64,000 nt of DNA. Source: Bacteroidia bacterium. GTDB taxonomy: Bacteria; Bacteroidota; Bacteroidia; B-17B0; Aurantibacillaceae. The stretch lies in NCBI GenBank assembly GCA_021740825.1, contig JAIOZA010000007.1, forward strand, positions 1 through 64,000. The letters are read 5' to 3'. Below the pieces are notes generated by a model. It was not told the origin of the DNA. It made no database searches and was given only the letters and a program-made list of their open reading frames with translations. Positions 16,986-24,883 of this stretch are shown here, in pieces. How positions within the stretch are numbered: position 1 is the first letter of the stretch; each line of letters starts with the position of its first letter. The position numbers and the translations under genes were made by a program.

Positions 16986-17903
16986 ATGTATTTGTGTTTT
17001 AGAAATAGTTTTTTTTCGTTATTAATAATTTTATCTTTTTCTATATTCTCAACAAAATCAAGCGCCCAAGCGTATCTTCAAACTTTAAATCAATATGCTG
17101 AATGGCATGTTACCAATTGTAATTCTGGCTGCGCTACTGATAAATATTATACAATTGGTGATACGTTAATAAACTCTTTTCATTATAAGTTTTTAGATTT
17201 ATTTCACTACAATAAAAATTTTGTTATCAGAGAAGATACAATTGGACGGAAAATTTATATGCGACTATTAGCTGATCCAGTTCCCGCTAAAGAATATTTA
17301 TTGTACGATTTTTCATTGCAAGTTAACGATACAATAAGTATTCAGAATCCTGGAAGTCCATATCCAAAATATGCCGGCCCATTTATTTTAGATTCTATTA
17401 AATTGAAGCCTTTGGTAAATAAAAATCATCGTTATTTTTATTTACATTCATTAGATACAATAGCTTCAACAACTAAAACAACCATTTGGGTTGAAGGTGT
17501 TGGTTCCTTATCATTGATTAACACTCCTGGTGCGTTACCTCAAATTAATGGTGTAGGGCAATTAAGTTGTTATTTTTACAATGGTATAAATGAATATTCT
17601 AATTTAGATTCAATTGCAAATTGTATTACAATTTATCCTGTAGGAATTGCAGAAAATACTGAAGCTAATGAATATCACATAAAACAAAATTATGACACCA
17701 AGAAAATTCAAATTACATCTTTAAAAGTTGAGATTAAAAGTGTTAGGATTTATAACATTGAAGGTAAAATTTTATTTGACCAAGAAAATATAATGGAAAA
17801 TAAGATAGAAATTGATTTACAATTATTTAATACCGGTGTATTTTTACTTAAAATTGAAAATAAAAAACGTGCCAACAAATTTTATAAATTAATTAATTTT
17901 TAA
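16986..17903 (+). CDS. Secreted protein with T9SS type A-like sorting domain
   Basis: 305 codons. The N-terminus has a signal peptide with a hydrophobic stretch FFSLLIILSFSIFS and a likely cleavage after SSAQA. The last 80 residues look like a type IX secretion C-terminal domain: IKSVRIYNIEGKILFDQ, then IDLQLFNTGVFLLKIENK and a basic end (RANKFYKLINF). The middle, which has strand-rich segments and two cysteines near residue 40, matches no family I know. It is predicted to be exported by T9SS and attached to or released from the cell surface. The next gene starts 8 bp later but has no obvious functional link. Confidence 0.75.
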   Translation: MYLCFRNSFFSLLIILSFSIFSTKSSAQAYLQTLNQYAEWHVTNCNSGCATDKYYTIGDTLINSFHYKFLDLFHYNKNFVIREDTIGRKIYMRLLADPVPAKEYLLYDFSLQVNDTISIQNPGSPYPKYAGPFILDSIKLKPLVNKNHRYFYLHSLDTIASTTKTTIWVEGVGSLSLINTPGALPQINGVGQLSCYFYNGINEYSNLDSIANCITIYPVGIAENTEANEYHIKQNYDTKKIQITSLKVEIKSVRIYNIEGKILFDQENIMENKIEIDLQLFNTGVFLLKIENKKRANKFYKLINF

Positions 17904-17910
17904 TTATTAC

Positions 17911-18387
17911 GTGAAGGTTGCAAGTATAAGTGAAGTTAAGAAAGAACTACATGAACTATCTCAAAAGCAGTTGGTGGAATTATGTTTAAGTTTAGCTAAA
18001 TATAAAAAAGACAATAAAGAATTTTTAGATTACTTATTATTTCAATCGCACGATAAGGCAAGTTTTATTTCTGCAATTAAAAATGAAATAGACGAACATT
18101 TTGAAGAACTGAAATTGCAATCAAATTTATATTTCGTAAAAAAAAGTTTAAGAAAACTACTTCGGCTTATTACAAAGTATTGCAAATATATTGGAGATAA
18201 GGCAAGTGCTGCTGAATTACATATTTATTTTTGTGTCAAATTAAAAAAATCTAGAATACCCTATCAAAAAAGTCAATTGCTTATAAATATGTATGAGCAA
18301 CAACTCAAAAAAATTGGAACATTAATTTCTTCATTGCATGAAGATTTAAAACAAGATTATTTAATTGAATTACAAGATATACTATAA
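17911..18387 (+). CDS. Small helical cytoplasmic protein, DUF6155-like
   Basis: 158 codons with a GTG start. The N-terminal pattern SISEVKKELHELSQKQLVELCLSLAKYKKDNKEFLDYLL resembles DUF6155 proteins as I remember them. The remainder is helical and lysine-rich, with no enzyme motif, signal peptide or membrane segment. It begins 8 bp after the T9SS cargo gene, so the two probably share a transcript. Function is unknown and the family name is tentative. Confidence 0.6.
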   Translation: MKVASISEVKKELHELSQKQLVELCLSLAKYKKDNKEFLDYLLFQSHDKASFISAIKNEIDEHFEELKLQSNLYFVKKSLRKLLRLITKYCKYIGDKASAAELHIYFCVKLKKSRIPYQKSQLLINMYEQQLKKIGTLISSLHEDLKQDYLIELQDIL

Positions 18388-18411
18388 TTTTTTTGGAGGT
18401 AATATATTTAG

Positions 18412-18738
18412 TTATTTTAGTTTAGTGTTATTTTGATGTCTATCAGAATCTCTATAAGTCTTTTTATCCAAATTCTTTTTGAAAGCCTCTTCCAAATTAA
18501 CACCTGTTTGGTTTGCTAAACATATCAACACAAATAAAACATCGGATAACTCATCACCTAAATCCATGTTTTTATCTGATTCCTTTTCGCTTTGCTCTCC
18601 ATAACGACGAGCAATGATGCGAGCCACCTCACCAACTTCTTCCGTTAGCATTGCCATATTAGTTAGTTCACTAAAATATCGAACCCCATATTGTTTAATC
18701 CAATTATCTACTATTTTTTGAGATTCTGATAAGGTCAT
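18412..18738 (-). CDS. MazG-like nucleotide pyrophosphohydrolase
   Basis: 108 codons. The metal-binding signature of the all-alpha NTP pyrophosphatases is present: MLTEEVGEVARIIARRYGE (29-47, ExxE), then DLGDELSDVLFVLICLAN (59-76, ExxD). The enzyme is expected to hydrolyse a nucleoside triphosphate to the monophosphate and pyrophosphate, removing a non-canonical or surplus nucleotide. The specific substrate cannot be read from the sequence. It lies 49 bp downstream of phoH on the same strand, so the two may be co-transcribed. Confidence 0.85.
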   Translation of the reverse strand: MTLSESQKIVDNWIKQYGVRYFSELTNMAMLTEEVGEVARIIARRYGEQSEKESDKNMDLGDELSDVLFVLICLANQTGVNLEEAFKKNLDKKTYRDSDRHQNNTKLK

Positions 18739-18787
18739 AATATTTGGCTATTTGATATGGTTGTTTACTAAATGACTTTTTTTTAAA

Positions 18788-19747
18788 TTATTTTCTAATG
18801 GCATCTCCTTCGTATTTTTCAATAATTGCTTTTACTAAACGATGTCTAATAACGTCAACAGTTGTTAATTCAATAATTTCAATACCTTCAGTTTTCTTTA
18901 ATAAACGCACTGCTTGCGCTAATCCCGATGTTTGATTTCTTGGTAAATCAATTTGAGTCATATCGCCATTGATAATAAATTTAGCATTTGCTCCCATCCG
19001 AGTTAAGAACATTTTCATTTGGCTTTCAGTAGTATTTTGCGCTTCATCTAAAATAACAAAGGCATTATCTAAAGTCCTTCCTCTCATAAAAGCTAATGGT
19101 GCAATTTGTATAATTTTGGCTTCTATGTATTGGTTTAACTTATCAATCGGAATCATATCATGTAACGCATCATAAAGTGGTTGCATGTAAGGGTCTAATT
19201 TTTCTTTTAAATCTCCAGGCAAAAATCCTAAATTTTCCCCTGCCTCAACAGCAGGCCTGGTTAAAATAATTCGTTTAACTTCCTTGTTTTTTAAAGCTCG
19301 AACAGCTAACGCTACTGCGGTGTATGTTTTTCCTGTACCTGCAGGACCAACAGCAAAAATCATATCATTTTTGCCAACTGATTGCATCATTTTTCGCTGA
19401 TTATCTGTTCTAGCTTTAATGACTAAGCCGCTATTGCCAAATAAAATAATATCTGAGCCAGTGGCTTCTTCTTTTTCATGCAATAAATTATCTCCAGTTT
19501 GTCCTAAAAGGCGCTCAATAACTGTATCAGTTAATAAACCGTTTTTATGATAGTACTCTACCATCATGCTTAATTTTTTTTCAAAATTTGCAATTTCCGC
19601 TTCATCTCCAAGTACTTTAATAGAATAGCCTCTAGCTATGATCTTAAGTTTTGGGAAATATTTTTTTATAACGTTGAGTTTTAAATCGTTTACGCCATAT
19701 ATTTCCACTGGTTCAACGCTATCTAAAGTTATTATTTTCTCTATCAA
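18788..19747 (-). CDS. PhoH-family ATPase (YbeZ-like)
   Basis: 319 codons starting at a TTG, since a stop lies six codons upstream and no ATG intervenes. An N-terminal KH-like region precedes Walker A GPAGTGKT (134-141). Further motifs are RPAVEAGENLGFLPGDLKEK and Walker B AFVILDEAQN, followed by GDMTQIDLP. PhoH/YbeZ proteins are RNA-associated ATPases that work with the RNase YbeY in rRNA processing. YbeY is not in this window. The promoter is part of a symmetric divergent pair shared with the SAM hydroxide adenosyltransferase gene. Confidence 0.93.
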   Translation of the reverse strand: MIEKIITLDSVEPVEIYGVNDLKLNVIKKYFPKLKIIARGYSIKVLGDEAEIANFEKKLSMMVEYYHKNGLLTDTVIERLLGQTGDNLLHEKEEATGSDIILFGNSGLVIKARTDNQRKMMQSVGKNDMIFAVGPAGTGKTYTAVALAVRALKNKEVKRIILTRPAVEAGENLGFLPGDLKEKLDPYMQPLYDALHDMIPIDKLNQYIEAKIIQIAPLAFMRGRTLDNAFVILDEAQNTTESQMKMFLTRMGANAKFIINGDMTQIDLPRNQTSGLAQAVRLLKKTEGIEIIELTTVDVIRHRLVKAIIEKYEGDAIRK

Positions 19748-19795
19748 AGTCCTATTTTTATGTTAATAATTCAGTTAATCAAATACTTTATTTAG

Positions 19796-19827
19796 CAAAA
19801 GTAAGCCTAAAATATTATTTACTTTTG
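19796..19827. promoter_or_regulatory. Mirror-symmetric divergent promoters, phoH and DUF62 genes
   Basis: CAAAAGTA at 19796-19803 (TACTTTTG on the minus strand) and TACTTTTG at 19820-19827 on the plus strand are exact inverted copies 16 bp apart. Both match the -7 element TAnnTTTG. Predicted leaders are about 45 nt for phoH and about 20 nt for the adenosyltransferase gene. Confidence 0.6.
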
Positions 19828-19852
19828 ATACTATCATTAAAAAGTTTTCAAA

Positions 19853-20671
19853 ATGCCAATAATTACTATTACAACTGATTTGGGTTATCGTGATCCATAT
19901 TTAGCGATGGTTAAAGGCGTTATTTATTTAAAACAACCAAATGCTAAAATAGTTGACCTAGCATGTGATGTAAATAATCACGCGCACTCTGAAGGTGCGT
20001 TTGCTTTAAAAAGTGCAATGCCTTATTTTCCTGAAGGTACCATTCATTTATTTGCTATCAAGTTTTTAAATTCATCTGAAACTATTACTAATTTATCAAT
20101 TGATAATACGCGTTATTTATTAACTAAATATAACGGGCAATATATTATTTGTCCGGACAATGGGTTATTAACCCTAATTGATAAAGCGTTTAGTGAATCT
20201 GTATATCAATTATATTTCGATTCTGAAAAGCAACATTCTTTTTATTTAAGAGATATTTTTGCTGATATAGCAAGTAAATTAATTAATGATGTTCCTTTAG
20301 AAGAGTTTTGTGCTGAAACCCAAGATTATTGTAAGTTATTTACTTTTGAGAGTTTTTCTACACCAAATAATTTACAAGGAATGGTTTTGTATGAAGATGA
20401 TTTTGGAAATTTGATTACATCAATTACGAAGGAGGAATTTGAAAAACATATTGGGAACAAACGATTTTCAATTTCTTTACCTTCTACCAATGTTAAAAAA
20501 ATATACAATACATACGATGATGTTAAAATAGGTGATATTGTTTGTTTTTTTAATTCAATGAACTTACTAGAAATTTCCTTATTGGGTCAATCTGCTACAA
20601 AAATTGCAATGAAAAGTAAAGTACTTGGCAAGTATAAAATTGATAGAATAATTGTAGAAATTTATGATTAA
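19853..20671 (+). CDS. SAM hydroxide adenosyltransferase family (DUF62)
   Basis: 272 codons. The start ITITTDLGYRDPYLAMVKGVIY with its early Asp residues is typical of the fluorinase/chlorinase-like SAM hydroxide adenosyltransferases, which split S-adenosylmethionine with water into adenosine and methionine. Later segments CPDNGLLTLI and LRDIFADIASKL also agree, as does the C-terminal beta-barrel domain (GMVLYEDDFGNLITSI). The physiological purpose of these enzymes is unclear. The next gene overlaps this one by 8 bp, so they are translationally coupled. Confidence 0.88.
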   Translation: MPIITITTDLGYRDPYLAMVKGVIYLKQPNAKIVDLACDVNNHAHSEGAFALKSAMPYFPEGTIHLFAIKFLNSSETITNLSIDNTRYLLTKYNGQYIICPDNGLLTLIDKAFSESVYQLYFDSEKQHSFYLRDIFADIASKLINDVPLEEFCAETQDYCKLFTFESFSTPNNLQGMVLYEDDFGNLITSITKEEFEKHIGNKRFSISLPSTNVKKIYNTYDDVKIGDIVCFFNSMNLLEISLLGQSATKIAMKSKVLGKYKIDRIIVEIYD

Positions 20672-20942
20672 GAGATTTGTTAAAATGACTTTTAAGTCAG
20701 AATGCGTTGAAGAGTTTAAGGTTATTTTTAATTCGAGTAAAAAATATATCGCAGCAATGGAAGGTTGCAGTCATGTTGAATTGTTGCAAGACATTACTAA
20801 TCCAACTATTTTTTTTACATATAGTATTTGGGAAAATTCAAGTTATTTAGAAGCATATAGAAAATCCGAATTATTTAAAAACGTTTGGTCTAAAACTAAA
20901 GTATTGTTTGCAGATAAACCAGAAGCTTGGAGTGTAAAATAA
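20664..20942 (+). CDS. Antibiotic-biosynthesis-monooxygenase (ABM) fold protein
   Basis: 92 codons, overlapping the end of the adenosyltransferase gene by 8 bp. The sequence KRFVKMTFKSECVEEFKVIF, then MEGCSHVELLQDITNPTIFFTYSIWEN and YRKSELFKNVW is a dimeric ferredoxin-like alpha/beta barrel of the ABM type. Members range from heme-degrading monooxygenases to proteins with no known activity, so no reaction is assigned. The overlap suggests a joint role with the upstream enzyme. Confidence 0.8.
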   Translation: MIKRFVKMTFKSECVEEFKVIFNSSKKYIAAMEGCSHVELLQDITNPTIFFTYSIWENSSYLEAYRKSELFKNVWSKTKVLFADKPEAWSVK

Positions 20943-21007
20943 TTTTTATTTTTTCAAGATTAATTTATATTTTTATCTACTATTGTAACCACATTAATCT
21001 AACTATC

Positions 21008-21946
21008 ATGAAAATAAAATACAGTTTTATAGCGCTAATCCTAATATCAATTTCTTCGTTTGCTCAAAATAATTCCAATTTAATTGTTTTTTCTGAAGAT
21101 GGGTTGAAGTTTTATTTAATTTTAAACGGAATAAGACAAAATGAGGTTCCACTAACTAATGTTAAAGTTGTTGATTTAAATCAACCTTATTATTCAGCTA
21201 AAATTATTTTTGAAGATAAATCGCAGCCAGTTCTTGAAAAAAAATATTTGGGAGTTGTTGATCAGGAATCAAATAGTTCGATGGAAGTGACGTATAAAAT
21301 AAAGAAGAATAATAAGCTTGTTAATGTATTACGTTTTTTTAGTCAGGTTCCAATAGCACAGGCTGCTCCTCCTTCAAAAGATGTTCCAGAGATTCATTTT
21401 AATACGACTCCATTGCCTGAAATCTCTTCAACTATAACTGTTACTGAAACAACAACTACTGGAACTAATGCTAATAACAGCAATGTCTCAATAAATGTTG
21501 GAGGGATAGGAATTAATGTAAATGTTAATGATCCGTTGTATAACCAAACAACAACTACTACATCATATACAACCTCTACTACAACTTCAACCAGTAATCA
21601 AAGCAATAATAGTTCTACTAATACAATTGCTCAAAATAATGTTAATAATGGATGTGATGGAAGCACGGCAATGAGTAATTCTAGTTTTTCGGCAGCAAAA
21701 CAAACAATTACCAAACAATCTTTTGACGACACTAAATTAACAACAGCTAAACAAATCTTAAAAACTAATTGCTTAACCGCTGCTCAAATAAAAGAATTGA
21801 TGTTGTTATTTAGCTTTGAAGCTAATAGATTAGATTTAGCGAAGTTAGCTCATACGAAATGTGTTGATAAAAATAATTACTTTTTACTTAATGATGCTTT
21901 TACATTTGAATCCTCGGTTGAAGAATTAAATGAATCAATTAAGTAA
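21008..21946 (+). CDS. Secreted DUF4476 protein with Thr/Asn-rich linker
   Basis: 312 codons from the ATG at 21008, which gives a clean signal peptide (KIKYSFIALILISISSFAQ). The frame is open further upstream, but a start there would place the signal peptide internally. An N-terminal beta-rich region (about 20-120) is followed by a low-complexity stretch rich in Thr, Asn and Ser (about 145-220). The C-terminal 90 residues (SSFSAAKQTITKQSFDDTKL and ANRLDLAKLAHTKC, ending in FTFESSVEELNESI) match DUF4476, a helical domain of unknown function in Bacteroidota. A near-consensus -7 box (TACTATTG, 20978-20985) precedes it. Envelope location is likely. Confidence 0.85.
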   Translation: MKIKYSFIALILISISSFAQNNSNLIVFSEDGLKFYLILNGIRQNEVPLTNVKVVDLNQPYYSAKIIFEDKSQPVLEKKYLGVVDQESNSSMEVTYKIKKNNKLVNVLRFFSQVPIAQAAPPSKDVPEIHFNTTPLPEISSTITVTETTTTGTNANNSNVSINVGGIGINVNVNDPLYNQTTTTTSYTTSTTTSTSNQSNNSSTNTIAQNNVNNGCDGSTAMSNSSFSAAKQTITKQSFDDTKLTTAKQILKTNCLTAAQIKELMLLFSFEANRLDLAKLAHTKCVDKNNYFLLNDAFTFESSVEELNESIK

Positions 21947-21969
21947 TCAGGAAATTTAAATCAGTTTTG

Positions 21970-24018
21970 TTATACATTTCCGTTGCGTTTTCTTAAAAAC
22001 CATTCTACAGATAATAGCGAAAGGATGATAAAGAAAATCCATTTGAGATTTACTAAATCAGTTAATTGTTTGTGAGAGTAGGTGATAGATTTAATAGACT
22101 CACTAGATAAAATTTCCTTTTGTAATTGCTCTAATTGGTTTTTATAAAATAATTTTCCGCCGCTTTGTTTAGCTATTTGATATAATAATTGATGATTAGC
22201 TACTGTGTTGATTCTTTCGGAAACAATTTCTTTAATAATGACACTACCAGATTTAGTGTATAATTTGTCCCCAAATTTTACTTTTGCTTCGTAACTATAT
22301 TCTCCTGCAGCAAACTGACCAGAAGATAAGCTATACATGGTTTGTTTTTTATTAAATGTATAATTATATAGTTTGCCTTTAGCGTCTTTTAAAATGAGGG
22401 TAACATCTGGCTCGGTTACTAACTCATAACTTTGGTTGTAAACTTCAGCTGTAAAATCAAGAGATTCATTTTCATTGATGATTTTTTTAGTAAATACTCT
22501 AAAAAAACTTTTGTCAGCTTGTACTGATAAGTACTGAACCGTTTTATTAATTAACTCGTTAAATAAATTGTGGTTATCATGATCTGCAAAATCTCTCATG
22601 CGCCAACGCCAAATACCATCACCTAAAAAACTGGCTGTTTTTACACCATTAGTTTCTGTAAATACAAATAAAGGTTGGTCAGTTTCTACAACACCTATTT
22701 TTTGAGAAAGCAAAACATTTGCCCCAGTTGATAGAGGAGAGTTTTTAAAAGCACAAGTAACAGCCGGAAAATTTTTAATATAATTTTTTAACTCATCGCT
22801 AAATGTAAATAACGAAAATTCTTTTTGATAAACTGCTTCTACCTCATTTATTTTTCCATTATATAATGATTTAGAATTTGCACCATCAAAATTATTACCA
22901 ATAAAAAATACGGATTGATTATTTATATTTAATTCGTTAGTAATTCGCTTTGGCAACGTAGCAGTTTGATGTAAAATAACCAGTGAATAGGGCTTTAAAG
23001 GTTTTGTAAATTCTGTTAGTAAAGCAACTTCCACCTCATAAGTTTGAGTTGAAGATATACTTTGTTCAATAGCTGCAATATCAGGATGTGGAGCATTAGC
23101 CAGTATTAAAATCTTTTCGCGGTTATCAATGACATCTATTACAAAAGACTGCGTATTATTTTGTTTGTTTTTATCGTCTTCTAAGTTAGAAATTGCTATG
23201 ATGTATTTTTGAATCCCTGATTTATCAGCATCTAAAATATAGTTGAGTGTATTGCTAAATGAATTAGAATTAATAGTAATGTTTTCTGATTTTAAAACTT
23301 TGCCAGATTGAGAAATTGTAATGTTTACTTGCTTGTCTTTTAAATCAATGGCATTTAAAACCACTTCCACAGGAAAAGAATTCCCTAAGTAAGCCACTTG
23401 ATTGTGGTTAACAGATTGTATCCAAACGTCTTTTAAAGGAATAGTATCTCCTAATGCAATAGTATAAATAGGCGCATTAAATTTTTCGATACTATATAAT
23501 GGATTTGTTCCTTTGTTATAAATACCATCAGAGGCTAAAATTATGGCGCCAATATTTTTATTAGCATAATTGTTTTCAATATCAGAAAATAATTTTGACA
23601 TATCAGTTTCTTTTCCTTTAAAATCAAAGCTTTCGGATGGTTTAGATTCGGAATCGAATTGGTAAGTCTTAATATCGTATTTTTCTTTAACGGCATTAAT
23701 TAAAGAATTTAAAGCTCGTGTATAAGTTGTTTTTATTTCTAAAGAATCTTTGCCTGCAATCAAAGAGGATGAATTGTCCTGGGCTAAAATAATGACAGGT
23801 TTTTCAGTTTCGTTAACAACGCGTTTAATAAATATATCTAATAATAAAAATGCAATTATGCTTATTGATATAAAACGTAAACTGGCTAAACTATACAGTA
23901 ATATTTTTGATCTATCGGTATTTTTTTTATCTCTAACATATAGCATGGCAGAAAAAACAAACCCTGCTACAAAACATAACAGGGTGTAATACCAAGAATA
24001 ATTAGAGATAAATTGCAT
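21970..24018 (-). CDS. Membrane protein with vWA-like domain
   Basis: 682 codons. Two N-terminal membrane helices (about 10-28 and 40-62) and one at the C-terminus (LKWIFFIILSLLSVEWF) frame a large extracytoplasmic region. Residues 75-190 look like a von Willebrand A domain with the metal-site motif DNSSS (81-85, DxSxS) and a later ILASDGIYNKG. Beta-sandwich-like segments follow. Proteins of this layout are common in Bacteroidota near Bat/aerotolerance-type genes, but their role is not settled. Transcription is separated from fabG by a strong hairpin terminator. Confidence 0.75.
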   Translation of the reverse strand: MQFISNYSWYYTLLCFVAGFVFSAMLYVRDKKNTDRSKILLYSLASLRFISISIIAFLLLDIFIKRVVNETEKPVIILAQDNSSSLIAGKDSLEIKTTYTRALNSLINAVKEKYDIKTYQFDSESKPSESFDFKGKETDMSKLFSDIENNYANKNIGAIILASDGIYNKGTNPLYSIEKFNAPIYTIALGDTIPLKDVWIQSVNHNQVAYLGNSFPVEVVLNAIDLKDKQVNITISQSGKVLKSENITINSNSFSNTLNYILDADKSGIQKYIIAISNLEDDKNKQNNTQSFVIDVIDNREKILILANAPHPDIAAIEQSISSTQTYEVEVALLTEFTKPLKPYSLVILHQTATLPKRITNELNINNQSVFFIGNNFDGANSKSLYNGKINEVEAVYQKEFSLFTFSDELKNYIKNFPAVTCAFKNSPLSTGANVLLSQKIGVVETDQPLFVFTETNGVKTASFLGDGIWRWRMRDFADHDNHNLFNELINKTVQYLSVQADKSFFRVFTKKIINENESLDFTAEVYNQSYELVTEPDVTLILKDAKGKLYNYTFNKKQTMYSLSSGQFAAGEYSYEAKVKFGDKLYTKSGSVIIKEIVSERINTVANHQLLYQIAKQSGGKLFYKNQLEQLQKEILSSESIKSITYSHKQLTDLVNLKWIFFIILSLLSVEWFLRKRNGNV

Positions 24019-24042
24019 TTATTGAGATTATTAATTTTAAAT

Positions 24043-24080
24043 AAGAGATAAGATTTAAATGAGTTCAAATCTTATCTCTT
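24043..24080 (-). terminator. Strong hairpin terminator after fabG
   Basis: AAGAGATAAGATTT (24043-24056) is perfectly complementary to 24067-24080, a 14-bp stem with a 10-nt loop. It lies directly downstream of fabG and before the vWA protein gene on the minus strand. The T-run after it is weak. Confidence 0.65.
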
Positions 24081-24089
24081 GAATCTTTT

Positions 24090-24836
24090 TTAAGTTAGCA
24101 TTCCTCCACAAACGTTAATACATTGTCCGGTTATATATGCACTCATATCGCTTGCTAAAAACAAGGTTAAATTTGCCACATCTTCAGCTGATCCCCCGCG
24201 TTTTAAAGGAATTGAATCTCGCCATTGTTGAACCACTTTTTCATCTAATGCACCAGTCATTTCAGTTTCAATAAAACCAGGAGCAATAGCATTACTTCTA
24301 ATATTTCGAGATCCTAATTCTAAAGCTACTGATTTAGTAAAGCCAATAATACCTGCTTTTGAAGCCGAGTAGTTTGTTTGTCCCGCATTTCCTTTTACAC
24401 CAACCACCGAACTCATATTTATAATAGAACCATTACGAGCTTTAAGCATTGGTTTTTGAACCGCTTTGGTTAAGTTAAATACTGATTTTAAATTAGCATT
24501 AATAACTTCATCCCATTGTTGTTCACTCATACGCATTAATAACGTATCGCGGGTAATGCCTGCATTATTTACTAAAACATCAACTGTTCCAAATTCTGCT
24601 ACTACATCAGTCACTAATTGTTCAGCTGCCTTAAAATCAGCGGCATCACTTTGATAGCCTTTTGCTTTTATTCCGTAGGCTGCTAATTCTGTTTCAAAAG
24701 CTATTGCTTTTTCAACTGAACTTAAATAGGTAAAGGCAATGTTGCAACCTTGTTCTGCAAATTTAATGGCAATACCTTTCCCAATTCCACGAGATGCGCC
24801 AGTAATGATGGCAACTTTATTTTGTAATAATTTCAT
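24090..24836 (-). CDS. fabG: 3-oxoacyl-[acyl-carrier-protein] reductase
   Basis: 248 codons, a classical short-chain dehydrogenase. The cofactor motif is TGASRGIGKGIA (12-23), then NNAG (90-93), catalytic Ser143 in MSSVVG, and Tyr156 and Lys160 in YSASK. VALELGSRNIRSNAIAPGFIETEM is typical of FabG. The enzyme reduces 3-oxoacyl-ACP with NADPH in fatty acid elongation. It follows the OstA-like gene by 47 bp on the same strand and ends at a strong hairpin terminator. Other SDRs can look alike, but length and motifs favour FabG. Confidence 0.93.
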   Translation of the reverse strand: MKLLQNKVAIITGASRGIGKGIAIKFAEQGCNIAFTYLSSVEKAIAFETELAAYGIKAKGYQSDAADFKAAEQLVTDVVAEFGTVDVLVNNAGITRDTLLMRMSEQQWDEVINANLKSVFNLTKAVQKPMLKARNGSIINMSSVVGVKGNAGQTNYSASKAGIIGFTKSVALELGSRNIRSNAIAPGFIETEMTGALDEKVVQQWRDSIPLKRGGSAEDVANLTLFLASDMSAYITGQCINVCGGMLT

Positions 24837-24883
24837 AATTATATTAAATTTAAAGGATAAATATACAAATTATCAGTATCGAA

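Noticed and set aside
20927-21007. Longer DUF4476 protein starting inside the ABM gene
   Set aside because: It would bury a clear signal peptide that begins at the ATG at 21008.
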